A stretch of 35,972 nucleotides of DNA. It comes from an uncultured Saprospiraceae bacterium. Lineage in GTDB: Bacteria; Bacteroidota; Bacteroidia; Chitinophagales; Saprospiraceae. Of this stretch, positions 27,496-35,483 are shown in pieces. Both the position numbers and the translations under genes were made by a program. The notes below the pieces were generated by a model. The model made no database searches. It was not told where the DNA came from and was given only the letters and a program-made list of their open reading frames with translations. The stretch is taken from contig CALDTZ010000097.1 in assembly GCA_937924805.1 (NCBI GenBank), positions 1-35,972 of the forward strand. The letters run 5' to 3'. The stretch's first letter is position 1. Each line of letters opens with the position of its first letter.

Positions 27496-28896
27496 ATGAA
27501 TAAAAAAACGCTTCTCTTTTGCTCCCTGTGTCTATCAATTAGCGGCTTTTCTCAATCCTATTTCTCAACACTTCAAGAAGGGGATAATTACGTTACGAAT
27601 GGCGGTATGACCCAGTTTAATAATCGAACCATCATTGTAGCGAATGAGACTTGTAACGGATTTACAAATACAGAATGTACTTATTTGTTTGAAGCAATGG
27701 ATGATGGTAGTTTACTCCATTTGATGGATGTTCACGAAATGCACCTGTTTGACAAATCAATAATTTCGAATGCCAATCGATTAGCTATTGTTGGAATAAA
27801 TGAAAATCATTCGTTGCAACTTTTTCAGTATGACGTTTCCCTAAACTTAACCCATGGATCGAGCTATCCATTAGGTGATGCTGGCAATAGTTGGATTTTT
27901 GAAATGGTAGAATTTAATGGATATTATGTGATCACCACTTATAATTTTGGTACAGGAGGAGAAAATTATCCAAGTCTCTATTGGTTTGATGTTAACGATC
28001 TAAGTTTTGAAGGCACTTATACAATTGAAATTCACGAAGCAGCATTGAAACAAATATCCATAGATCATAATGGTAATCTCAATGTTTTTAAAACGGTAGG
28101 TGACCAAAATGAGATATTAACCTTTGATTCAAATATGACACTCATCGAAGACATAGCAATTCAAGAGATTGGCAATATCCCCTATTTAAATCTTGATATA
28201 ACACCACAAGGAGATATCATTTATGGGTTACACAACAGAAAAAAACTATTAAGTTACAATGATCAACAACAATTAAACTGGGAGGCAGATATTGCTTTAG
28301 CTTTCGATGTATCAGAGGTAATTATGAGAGATTTACAAGTTGTTTCAAATGGTGACATCTTGCTTTGTGGATCGTTAAATAAAAACGAAAATGAATATGG
28401 TTTTATCTATTTATTGACAAATGAAGGTATTGAAAAATGGAAACGCTTATACTCAATTGAAAAAGGGACCTCTAAAAATCCTTTAAAAGCTTTCATCGAA
28501 ACGGAAAATGAAGGCTATACTTTTTATGGAACCGCGAGACAAGAACCATTTCCATCGTCCAACAATTTTGATGATAGTCATTGGATTTTAAAAACAAATA
28601 ACAACGGATGTATAGACGCTAGCTGCGAAGAAGAAACAATTGTAAATAATAATGACCTAAGTCTTGCAAAAATGACATTGTACCCAAATCCAACTACTTC
28701 TACCCTTTCGATTATCAATAATAATTCCATTTACAATCAGACCTTTACGATTTCAAATTTACAAGGTTCACAGCTTATTAAAGCATCTCTTATAAACAAC
28801 GAAATAAATTTAAGCAGTCTGGAATCTGGAATATATATTTTAAGCATTTATACAAATGGTGTTTTAACATTTACAGAAAAAACAATTAAGATCTAA
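27496..28896 (+). CDS. T9SS-exported protein with C-terminal sorting domain
   Basis: The start is taken as ATG 27496, which puts a normal signal peptide first (MNKKTLLFCSLCLSISGFSQ); a TTG 18 bp earlier is less likely. The 466-residue protein has repeated beta-strand segments with a propeller-like rhythm (LFDKSIISNANRLAIVGIN, YWFDVNDLSFEGTY, ISIDHNGNLNVFK, VSNGDILLCGSLN). It ends in a type A Por secretion sorting domain of about 75 residues (MTLYPNPTTSTLSI, then LSSLESGIYILSIYTNG). It is therefore exported through the T9SS and probably anchored or released at the surface. No enzyme motif is seen. Confidence 0.88.
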   Translation: MNKKTLLFCSLCLSISGFSQSYFSTLQEGDNYVTNGGMTQFNNRTIIVANETCNGFTNTECTYLFEAMDDGSLLHLMDVHEMHLFDKSIISNANRLAIVGINENHSLQLFQYDVSLNLTHGSSYPLGDAGNSWIFEMVEFNGYYVITTYNFGTGGENYPSLYWFDVNDLSFEGTYTIEIHEAALKQISIDHNGNLNVFKTVGDQNEILTFDSNMTLIEDIAIQEIGNIPYLNLDITPQGDIIYGLHNRKKLLSYNDQQQLNWEADIALAFDVSEVIMRDLQVVSNGDILLCGSLNKNENEYGFIYLLTNEGIEKWKRLYSIEKGTSKNPLKAFIETENEGYTFYGTARQEPFPSSNNFDDSHWILKTNNNGCIDASCEEETIVNNNDLSLAKMTLYPNPTTSTLSIINNNSIYNQTFTISNLQGSQLIKASLINNEINLSSLESGIYILSIYTNGVLTFTEKTIKI

Positions 28897-28913
28897 CCCC
28901 ATTTTTTTTAACA

Positions 28914-28943
28914 AATGGTTGTTCTAAATTTGGAATAACCATT
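28914..28943 (+). terminator. Candidate hairpin terminator after the T9SS gene
   Basis: AATGGTTGTTC (28914-28924) pairs with GAATAACCATT (28933-28943) over 11 bp, including one G-U, around an 8-base loop. It starts 18 bp after the stop codon. There is no strong T-run after it, so termination is plausible but not certain. Confidence 0.45.
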
Positions 28944-29202
28944 AACCATTCAATTATTATTAACCTTTTTTATAAGTCAACACTTCGGACGACAAGGATA
29001 TGATTTTCGTATTCCAAGATCGTCTTAATCAATTAAAAGTAATTTAGCATAAATTAGAATATTGAGTTTATTTTAAATTTTTATCCTAAAAGAAATTCAA
29101 ACTTTCATCAATTTCAGTTTACAATAATTAATCTCTTTTGTACTTTGCCCCAGCTTAGAAATTCGAACTCGAATTAAGCAATCATCTATAAGAATTTTGA
29201 AA
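28944..29202. other. Intergenic stretch before the nucleoid-associated protein gene
   Basis: No gene is seen. A TACTTTG (29141-29147) is one base short of the TAnnTTTG element and may mark the promoter of the next gene, leaving a leader of about 50 nt. Confidence 0.45.
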
Positions 29203-30249
29203 ATGTTGAAAATAGATTTCACGAATACCCTTCTTAAAAACATCATCACAAACAGCGTTGGAAATAAGCAAAAAGAAGAAGGCTATAGTCTATCACCTGA
29301 GCTTAGCATCGTTAAGGCAGATTCAATGGATTACCTTAAAAAATATTTTTTATCTCAATTTCAATGTATTGAATTTTTTAGCTTCACCCATCCCGTTGAT
29401 CTAGAACTTAACGAAATGTATGTTTTGGTAAGCAACTTGTTTCTTGACTCCAATGAATTCATTGCAGAATCTCATAATTTTACAAAACTTCTTTACGAAA
29501 AATCGGTACATCCTAAAATAAAAAGTGGAGAAATAAATGTCGTCGAATTTCATGATATAGGTGTGAATGAAGAACTCTTTGATGGCTTAGGCATCTTTAA
29601 ATCAGAATCTGATGTTCCGTATATTTCTATGAATAAAGCAGAAGGTTCCGAAAATTACGGTATCCAACATAAATATGGGTATGACCTGAAAGGGATAGAC
29701 AAAGGTTGCTTGATCATAAATACCAATAGTGAATCTGGATATCTAATATTAGTTGTTGATAAAATTTCAGGTGATGCTCAGTATTGGGTTGATGACTTTT
29801 TAAAAGTTGCGCCAATAGCCACTGAATTTTCAGATACAAAAGCATTCATGGATATGACAAAAAAGTTCTTGAGTGAGGAATTAAATGCAGATAATGAATA
29901 TGACAACACAGAAAAAATTGATCTAATAAATAAGACTGTTGATTTTTTCAAGGATAATGATCGTTTTGAAAAACAAGATTTCGAAGAATCAGTATTAAAA
30001 GATCAAAAAGTAATTGAATCGTTTCGAAATTTTGCGCCCACCTACTCTGAAAACCATGATGTTGCTATCTCAGAATCATTCAACATTTCAGATCAAGCTG
30101 TTAAAAAGCAAGTTCGGAAATTTAAAAATATTCTCAAATTGGACAAAAATTTTCAAATTCATATTAGTGGTGATAAATCGCTCATAAAAAAAGGGGTCGA
30201 CGATGATGGAAGAAAGTATTACAAAATCTATTATGAAAATGAAGAATAA
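29203..30249 (+). CDS. 37-kDa nucleoid-associated protein family (NdpA/YejK-type)
   Basis: This 348-residue protein resembles the NdpA/YejK nucleoid-associated family: a mixed N-terminal domain (NTLLKNIITNSVGNKQ, FFSFTHPVDLELNEMY), a central part with GIFKSESDVPYISMNK and GCLIINTNSESGYLILVVDK, and a C-terminal helical part ending in LKLDKNFQIHISGDKSLIKKGVDDDGRKYYKIYY. The family binds the nucleoid; precise function is unclear. The start is ATG 29203; a TTG two codons earlier is possible. It stands alone between a T9SS gene and the cold-shock pair. Confidence 0.83.
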   Translation: MLKIDFTNTLLKNIITNSVGNKQKEEGYSLSPELSIVKADSMDYLKKYFLSQFQCIEFFSFTHPVDLELNEMYVLVSNLFLDSNEFIAESHNFTKLLYEKSVHPKIKSGEINVVEFHDIGVNEELFDGLGIFKSESDVPYISMNKAEGSENYGIQHKYGYDLKGIDKGCLIINTNSESGYLILVVDKISGDAQYWVDDFLKVAPIATEFSDTKAFMDMTKKFLSEELNADNEYDNTEKIDLINKTVDFFKDNDRFEKQDFEESVLKDQKVIESFRNFAPTYSENHDVAISESFNISDQAVKKQVRKFKNILKLDKNFQIHISGDKSLIKKGVDDDGRKYYKIYYENEE

Positions 30250-30284
30250 CCAAACGATTAAAGGTTACACCTTATAAATTAAAC

Positions 30285-30335
30285 TCATTTTCAATGTCAT
30301 TTAGTCGATCATTTTGCCCTTCAAGATGAAAATGA
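30285..30335. repeat. Inverted repeat after the NdpA-type gene
   Basis: TCATTTTCA (30285-30293) and TGAAAATGA (30327-30335) are 9-bp inverted arms 33 bp apart, about 36 bp after the stop codon. The remainder of 30250-30477 shows no gene. Confidence 0.4.
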
Positions 30336-30477
30336 CCTGTTTGAATCGTTATTCATCATATCCGTTAACCAATTAACTTCCAAGCAGAACGTAGAAAAAA
30401 ATGGCCATTATAAGGAGAAATATGGGGTAGTCGTGAAAAAAAATTCGAATATGAAACTAAAAAAAGAAAGACAATGT

Positions 30478-30485
30478 TATCTTTG
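30478..30485 (+). promoter_or_regulatory. -7 element of the first cold-shock gene
   Basis: TATCTTTG matches TAnnTTTG. Transcription would start about 5-8 bp downstream, almost exactly where the leader shared with the second copy begins (30488). No clear TTG is seen at -33. The second gene lacks an equally good match at the same place (TATAAGTG). Confidence 0.6.
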
Positions 30486-30487
30486 AC

Positions 30488-30542
30488 GTGGTAGGGATAT
30501 TAATCTAATATCTCGCCTTTTTAATTTTTATATTTTTATACA
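30488..30542 (+). promoter_or_regulatory. Structured 5' leader of first cold-shock gene
   Basis: This 55-nt leader begins GTGGTAGG and forms a hairpin GATATTA-ATC-TAATATC (30496-30512), followed by a U-rich, unstructured stretch up to the ATG. The same leader, with two changes, precedes the second copy. Cold-shock mRNAs in other bacteria use leader structure to control translation; a similar role here is inference. Confidence 0.6.
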
Positions 30543-30737
30543 ATGAGTAACGGTACAGTAAAATTTTTCAATGACACAAAAGGATTCGGATTTATAACAC
30601 CAGATGACGGTGGTAAAGACGTATTCGTTCACATCAACGGACTTAACGGTCTTTCAATTACTGAAGGAGACAAAGTTTCTTTTGATGTTGAAGAAGGACA
30701 AAAAGGATTAAATGCAGTAAATGTTTCAATGGCATAA
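30543..30737 (+). CDS. Cold-shock protein, copy 1
   Basis: This 64-residue CspA-type single OB-fold protein binds single-stranded nucleic acid and acts as an RNA chaperone. The RNP1 motif is KGFGFI and RNP2 is VFVHI; the C-terminus is [10 protein letters not shown]. Length is normal. It has its own leader and terminator. It differs from the second copy at a single residue: Asp here and Glu there, in TPDDGG against TPDEGG. Confidence 0.97.
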   Translation: MSNGTVKFFNDTKGFGFITPDDGGKDVFVHINGLNGLSITEGDKVSFDVEEGQKGLNAVNVSMA

Positions 30738-30766
30738 GCTAACCATTTTAATTCTAAAATGATACA

Positions 30767-30800
30767 GGCTCATCAACTCAGTTGATGAGCCCTTTTTTTT
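30767..30800 (+). terminator. Intrinsic terminator of cold-shock gene 1
   Basis: An 11-bp stem GGCTCATCAAC/GTTGATGAGCC (30767-30777 with 30781-30791) with a 3-base loop is followed by C and eight T. It lies 29 bp after the stop codon. Confidence 0.93.
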
Positions 30801-30888
30801 GCCCCTTACTTTAAAATGATCTCAAAAAACAATTTTAAATAAATAAGCAGAATTTGAACTATAATTAAAAAGCCTTGGTTTTATAAGT

Positions 30889-30943
30889 GTGGTAGGGATA
30901 TTAATCTAATATTTCGCCTATTTAATTTTTATATTTTTATACA
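30889..30943 (+). promoter_or_regulatory. Structured 5' leader of second cold-shock gene
   Basis: It has the same length (55 nt) and nearly the same sequence as the first leader. One of the two changes turns the closing G-C pair of the hairpin into G-U (TAATATC to TAATATT), so the stem is kept. The upstream promoter region is not conserved. Confidence 0.6.
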
Positions 30944-31138
30944 ATGAGTAACGGTACAGTAAAATTTTTCAACGACACAAAAGGATTCGGATTTATAACA
31001 CCAGATGAAGGTGGTAAAGACGTATTCGTTCACATCAATGGTCTTAACGGTCTTTCAATTACTGAAGGAGACAAAGTTTCTTTTGATGTTGAAGAAGGAC
31101 AAAAAGGATTGAATGCAGTAAATGTGTCAATGGCATAA
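30944..31138 (+). CDS. Cold-shock protein, copy 2
   Basis: This 64-residue CspA-type protein is identical to copy 1 except for one Asp-to-Glu change before the GGKD turn. RNP1 (KGFGFI) and RNP2 (VFVHI) are intact. Five of the six nucleotide differences are silent, so the protein is under strong constraint. It has a separate terminator; its promoter is not obvious, so it might differ in regulation from copy 1. Confidence 0.97.
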   Translation: MSNGTVKFFNDTKGFGFITPDEGGKDVFVHINGLNGLSITEGDKVSFDVEEGQKGLNAVNVSMA

Positions 31139-31166
31139 GCTAACCATTTCAATTCTAAAATGATAC

Positions 31167-31199
31167 GGGCTCACCAACTAAGTTGGTGAGCCCTTTTTT
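31167..31199 (+). terminator. Intrinsic terminator of cold-shock gene 2
   Basis: A 12-bp stem GGGCTCACCAAC/GTTGGTGAGCCC (31167-31178 with 31182-31193) with a 3-base loop is followed by six T. Relative to the first terminator, a T-A pair has become C-G on both arms, a compensatory change. Confidence 0.93.
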
Positions 31200-31224
31200 A
31201 TTCTTTTCTATTTATTTTTATCAT

Positions 31225-31241
31225 GCATTTAATATAAATGC
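31225..31241. repeat. Short palindrome before a small membrane protein gene
   Basis: GCATTTA-ATA-TAAATGC has 7-bp arms around three bases. It lies about 100 bp before the start at 31339 and could be an operator. No consensus promoter is seen. Confidence 0.35.
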
Positions 31242-31338
31242 CTTACCAAACTTCATTTATAAAATCGATAAAAGACGATCCTTTTCGAATTTGAATTAAT
31301 TTTACTCTATACTTATCATTCATCAGTATTACACATCA

Positions 31339-31644
31339 ATGACAAATTCAGAAAGCAATAATCCTATTAAAAAAACGATATCTATTTCTGCTTTAATACT
31401 CTGGAATACCCTCCTACTTTATGATTTTGTAACAGGAAAATTTCCATTTGGAATTTGTACCTCTATCGCTTTAAGCCTCATCTTATTGGTTGGAGTTTTG
31501 ACCTATATATCCGAAGATTTTAGAAAACTACTCTTGAAACCAGGAAAGAAATTTAAAAATTATAAGAGATTTAGCCTCATCCTTATTATAATAAGTTCTT
31601 TTATGCTTATTCAGTTAAGTTTAATGCTTCATTATTTTAATTGA
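31339..31644 (+). CDS. Small membrane protein with three predicted helices, unknown function
   Basis: This 101-residue protein has a polar N-terminus (TNSESNNPIKK) and three hydrophobic helices: about 14-30 (ISALILWNTLLLYDFV), 39-57 (CTSIALSLILLVGVLTYI) and 79-98 (SLILIIISSFMLIQLSLML). A basic loop lies between helices 2 and 3 (KPGKKFKNYKR). I recognise no family. The next gene starts 48 bp later on the same strand. Confidence 0.65.
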   Translation: MTNSESNNPIKKTISISALILWNTLLLYDFVTGKFPFGICTSIALSLILLVGVLTYISEDFRKLLLKPGKKFKNYKRFSLILIIISSFMLIQLSLMLHYFN

Positions 31645-31692
31645 GAAGGATAAAATTTAAGATTTATTTATCCTTAATAAAACCACATACCA

Positions 31693-32679
31693 TTGAAAAT
31701 CTTCATTTTAATCACACTACTGTTTACTACATTCACACAAAATAATACGAATGTATGTGTACCGATGTGCATTATTGAAGGTATGATCGAAAACGGAAAA
31801 CCTTGGGATGAAATATTGATTCAAATCCCAAAATGTAAAAAATCGAACTACAAAAAACTTCGAAAGATTCGCGGCCCTTATTTGAGTAATCGAAGTAAAA
31901 GGGGTACTAAGTATCGAGCTAAAAACAATAAAAAAGATGTAAAAGAAACCATTCGATATTTAAAAAAGACGGTTCCTATAAATGCCGTTGATTCGTTCTT
32001 TATCAAAATTTGTAACCGAGTACAAAACCGTTTTCCCTACGAAACTGCGGGCACCCTAAAAAAAGAATACTATCAACCAACAACCAACTTTTTATCAGAT
32101 GAAAAAAATAATATTTCTCCACCTTCTACCTTTGATTTTGGAGAAGAAGGGATAAATACTTACCATAAAATACTGCAATTAGACCCATACCAATCCATTT
32201 CTCTTTTAATTCCCTATTTGGATAATAATGCAGCTACTCGATGTGTATACCGAGCAGGAGTTGATATTTGTGATCCAGTTTATTATTTAAGTATTTCAGA
32301 TGTAGCCATGGAGCTTATAGAAATGCTAAGTTATTGTGATTTCTTTGATAAAGAAAATCCGATTTTCAATTCCTTTTATGAATATACCAACCCACATCGA
32401 CTATATTCTGACATGTCAAAAGAGGCAAAAGAAGCAATAAAAAACAGGATTATTAATGTATATCTTAATAATAAAGCTGAAGACGACGTGTATAGAATTA
32501 GTCAATTTTTAGAAAACACAACAGGTCCCTCTTTTTTGAATACATGTAAAAACTTAAAATTTTTGGGTCACCCCGATTTGGCAGAAAAAAAACTTCTGAC
32601 TTACTACACACCTATCTATTCTAGTTTAACAAAAACACAAATAAAGAAAATTGTTCATCAAACATTAAACGAAAATTAA
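31693..32679 (+). CDS. Exported protein of unknown function, TTG start
   Basis: This 328-residue protein starts at TTG 31693, which gives a signal peptide (KIFILITLLFTTFTQ); the next ATG, about 23 codons on, would lose it. The mature part is rich in Lys, Tyr and Asn, with cysteines near the start (VCVPMC, IPKCKK). Its second half looks helical (ISLLIPYLDNNAATRCVYRAG, DVAMELIEMLSYCDFF), faintly like HEAT-type repeats. I recognise no family and no catalytic motif. Confidence 0.65.
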   Translation: MKIFILITLLFTTFTQNNTNVCVPMCIIEGMIENGKPWDEILIQIPKCKKSNYKKLRKIRGPYLSNRSKRGTKYRAKNNKKDVKETIRYLKKTVPINAVDSFFIKICNRVQNRFPYETAGTLKKEYYQPTTNFLSDEKNNISPPSTFDFGEEGINTYHKILQLDPYQSISLLIPYLDNNAATRCVYRAGVDICDPVYYLSISDVAMELIEMLSYCDFFDKENPIFNSFYEYTNPHRLYSDMSKEAKEAIKNRIINVYLNNKAEDDVYRISQFLENTTGPSFLNTCKNLKFLGHPDLAEKKLLTYYTPIYSSLTKTQIKKIVHQTLNEN

Positions 32680-32855
32680 GGATAACCATCTTCATCGTTA
32701 TACTTGAACATAAAATGAATGGTTTAAAACAAATTAAAAGTAAAATTTCTTCCTCAAGTACCTTCGATTCAAAATTTTAGAACTTGTAATTATCGGATTT
32801 AATTACAGATTTGAGCAATTTTACATTACTTTGTCGAAGCTTTAAACCTCAAAGA

Positions 32856-33926
32856 ATGAGTCAAGAAAACATTAGCAGAATAGATCAAGAAATCCTTGAA
32901 AAACTTAAAAATTGGAAAGAAATAATCCACAAATATCAACGACCAAACTCGGTTAAAGCTATCATACAATTACTGAATACCTTTTTGCCGTATATTGGAT
33001 TATGGATTCTTATGTACTTTTCATGGAGCTATTCCATCTTGTTAACCTTTGCCCTAGGTTTAATTAATGCTTTTTTCCTTGTTCGAATTTTTATCATCCA
33101 ACATGATTGCGGACATCAATCTTTTTTTGAATCTAGACGATGGAATAATGTTGTCGGATGGTTTTGTAGCCTTTTTAGCACCCTACCTTTTAAATATTGG
33201 GCTAAAGTTCACAATCATCATCATGGACATAGTGGGCAATTGGAAGAAAGAGATATTGGTGATATAAACTTTATCACAGTAACAGAGTATAGAAATCGTT
33301 CAAAATGGGGAAAGTTTAAATATCGGGTTTTTAGACATCCGTTTGTACTTTTTGTCATCGTACCATTATACTATTTTATCATATCAAACAGGCTGCCAAC
33401 GATACGTAAAAAAACATGGAAACGAATCGGTAGATACCAATTATTAAACAATGTACTGCTACTTGGCCTATATCTTTTATTTGGATGGTTAGTCGGTTGG
33501 ACCAAATTTTTTACGATTCAACTCTTTATTGTATTTACCTTTTTTATTATCGCTTTCTGGTTTTTTTATGTACAACACCAGCACGAAAAGGGATACATGA
33601 GGTGGCGAAAAAATTGGAACTTCTTGTTATCTTCTATTAGAGGTGCATCCTATTACAAACTGCCTCAAGTATTACAATGGCTCACCGGTAATATAGGATT
33701 TCACCATATCCATCATTTAAGTTCGTTGATACCTAATTACAACCTTGAACAATGTGTAAAAGAAAATCCCATTCTATCCAAATTTGCGAATGTGGTAACC
33801 TTATGGGACAGCTTCAAATTAGTAGCTAATAAACTTTGGGATGAGGAACGTAAAAGAATGATCTCATTTAACGAATTCTATCAACTTGAGAGGGTGAGGG
33901 TAATGAATATCAGTAAAGAGAAATAG
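32856..33926 (+). CDS. Membrane fatty acid desaturase
   Basis: This 356-residue protein has the three histidine boxes of membrane di-iron desaturases: H83-x3-H87 (QHDCGHQ), H119-x2-H122-H123 (HNHHHGH) and a C-terminal HHIHH (GFHHIHHLSS). Between them are hydrophobic helices (YIGLWILMYFSW, ILLTFALGLINAFFLV, FVLFVIVPLYYFII). It should introduce double bonds into acyl chains in the membrane, helping keep it fluid. The start is ATG 32856; a TTG at 32811 would add 15 residues. The gene just upstream is unrelated by sequence. The nearby cold-shock pair is suggestive, but no shared regulation is shown. Confidence 0.9.
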   Translation: MSQENISRIDQEILEKLKNWKEIIHKYQRPNSVKAIIQLLNTFLPYIGLWILMYFSWSYSILLTFALGLINAFFLVRIFIIQHDCGHQSFFESRRWNNVVGWFCSLFSTLPFKYWAKVHNHHHGHSGQLEERDIGDINFITVTEYRNRSKWGKFKYRVFRHPFVLFVIVPLYYFIISNRLPTIRKKTWKRIGRYQLLNNVLLLGLYLLFGWLVGWTKFFTIQLFIVFTFFIIAFWFFYVQHQHEKGYMRWRKNWNFLLSSIRGASYYKLPQVLQWLTGNIGFHHIHHLSSLIPNYNLEQCVKENPILSKFANVVTLWDSFKLVANKLWDEERKRMISFNEFYQLERVRVMNISKEK

Positions 33927-33958
33927 AATCTACGATTAATAATATAAACCACAAACCT

Positions 33959-34330
33959 TTGTGTTCCGAGAGCAAGAGAAAAAATTACCTTTTAATACCT
34001 AGTATTCTTTTGATACTTATCGTTACACTGACACCTGGCGATGGTACCATCGCTGGAAACTATTTGGACAAAGTGGTGCATTTCATTATATTTCTAATTT
34101 TATCCTTAAACATTAATTACAAATACCAGAATAAAACCTATGGCTTTGAGCTCATGTTATGGGCCATAATTTTTGGCTTAACAACCGAAGTAGTACAACA
34201 ATATATCCCGGGCAGAAATATGGACTTATATGACGGGATTGCCGATTCGTTTGGAATTATTATAGGCTACTATCTCTATAAAACATTTCCAAAAAAAACC
34301 GATTATCTATTCCAAAAATTGGGCACTTAA
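33959..34330 (+). CDS. VanZ-like family membrane protein
   Basis: This 123-residue protein has about four transmembrane helices and the VanZ-like signatures: LTPGDG near the start, LDKVVHFIIFLILSL, and TEVVQQYIPGRNMDLYDGIADSFGIIIGY. Family members are widespread and mostly of unknown function; only some VanZ proteins affect teicoplanin resistance. The start is TTG 33959; no ATG or GTG is available in frame after the upstream stop at 33914. It follows the desaturase by 32 bp. Confidence 0.87.
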   Translation: MCSESKRKNYLLIPSILLILIVTLTPGDGTIAGNYLDKVVHFIIFLILSLNINYKYQNKTYGFELMLWAIIFGLTTEVVQQYIPGRNMDLYDGIADSFGIIIGYYLYKTFPKKTDYLFQKLGT

Positions 34331-34342
34331 AATATTTATTCT

Positions 34343-35449
34343 ATGAAACAATTCTTATCCATAAGTATTACCTCATGTTTAATATGCTGTTCATTTATAT
34401 TGCATGGCCAATTATTTGATTCATCATGGAATAAACTCCTTAATTACGAGAGTAAAAATTATCATTTTTCATTACATGAAAAGATACATATATATGAATC
34501 AAATCATTTGTTTACATTAAACAATAATAATCAAACAATAACAGGCACAAAATCAATAGCCTTCCTTAACAATAAAAAGGAAAGAAAAATAAATCGTAAA
34601 GATAGAGTCGAGCTTTTTAAAATGCTTGAAAGTTATTTTACAATCCAAAATGGAAAAAGAGTATATATTTCATCTGATGTAACCTTAGCCACCTTTACTT
34701 TTATAGAGGCTAACAATAATCCAACGTATATCGAGGTCTACATCCCTAAAACCAAGGGCCATTTTATTAAAATCATTATGATTGAAGATCAGGCAAAATA
34801 TATGACAGAATTATCAGGTTTTACTTGCGAAAAAGATAGTACAGCCAAATATTTAAACAATCCATCTTTTGAAGGTCTACCTACTGCCAAAAAGTCTAAA
34901 GAAACCAAAAATAACCCACCAAAACATTGGATAGATTGCGGAGCATCGCAATTTGAAAACAAATCACCACCAGACTTATTCTCTAAATCTGAAAGATCCA
35001 CCACCATCACGGCAACTCCATCTGACGGACAAACATTTTTAGGTATGGTCGCCCGAGATGATGGATCTTATGAAGCCTTATCACAAAAATTGTGGAGCCC
35101 ATTATTAGCTGGAAATTGTTATTCATTTACGATTGATGTAATGAGGTCCGATAATTACAAATCTAGATGTTTATGCTGTCCACATGCAAATTTAAATTTC
35201 AACAACCTTATTCAATTACGCGTTTTTATTTCTAATGACGTTTGCGGACATGACAAACAAGTATTAGTAACCAAGCCTATTCTTTATAACGAATGGCAAA
35301 CCATTCCTATTCATTTTAAATGTACAAAAGATGCTAACTTCATTACCATCGAAGCTTTTCATGTTAATCCTTCAGCGCCATTAAATGGGAATATCCTTTT
35401 GGATAATATTACTAACTTTAGCGCATGTAAATGTATAGATGAAGACTAA
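34343..35449 (+). CDS. Secreted protein with C-terminal binding-module-like domain
   Basis: This 368-residue protein has a signal peptide with several cysteines (KQFLSISITSCLICCSFILHG). Residues 25-155 are a Lys/Asn-rich domain of unknown type. From about 165, LNNPSFEGLP, PPKHWIDCG, SDGQTFLGMVARDDGSYEAL and NCYSFTIDVMRSD resemble the jelly-roll carbohydrate-binding-like domain found in many Bacteroidota surface proteins. Cysteine pairs (CLCC, CKC) suggest disulfides. No T9SS sorting domain is visible. The ligand is unknown. It begins 12 bp after the VanZ-like gene. Confidence 0.75.
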   Translation: MKQFLSISITSCLICCSFILHGQLFDSSWNKLLNYESKNYHFSLHEKIHIYESNHLFTLNNNNQTITGTKSIAFLNNKKERKINRKDRVELFKMLESYFTIQNGKRVYISSDVTLATFTFIEANNNPTYIEVYIPKTKGHFIKIIMIEDQAKYMTELSGFTCEKDSTAKYLNNPSFEGLPTAKKSKETKNNPPKHWIDCGASQFENKSPPDLFSKSERSTTITATPSDGQTFLGMVARDDGSYEALSQKLWSPLLAGNCYSFTIDVMRSDNYKSRCLCCPHANLNFNNLIQLRVFISNDVCGHDKQVLVTKPILYNEWQTIPIHFKCTKDANFITIEAFHVNPSAPLNGNILLDNITNFSACKCIDED

Positions 35450-35483
35450 TAAACTAGGTTCGTTTACTATTATCTCTATTGTA

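Larger units (their letters stand above)
30488..30800 (+). repeat. Direct repeat copy 1 (cold-shock transcription unit)
   Basis: This block recurs 401 bp downstream (30889-31200) with leader, coding sequence and terminator in register. The coding parts differ at six bases, five of them silent. Similarity begins at the predicted transcript start and ends after the terminator. Confidence 0.9.
30889..31200 (+). repeat. Direct repeat copy 2 (cold-shock transcription unit)
   Basis: Second copy of the block at 30488-30800, offset by exactly 401 bp through leader and coding sequence. The 88 bp between the copies (30801-30888) are unrelated to the sequence upstream of copy 1. Confidence 0.9.

Noticed and set aside
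29141..29147. TACTTTG as a firm promoter of the nucleoid-associated protein gene
   Set aside because: It is one base shorter than TAnnTTTG and lacks a placed TTG, so it is mentioned but not called.
30488..31200. Cold-shock duplication as a mobile element
   Set aside because: There is no transposase, terminal inverted repeat or target-site duplication; it is a simple tandem gene duplication.
32811..32855. TTG start of the desaturase at 32811
   Set aside because: The added 15 residues are not typical, and the ATG at 32856 gives a normal desaturase N-terminus.
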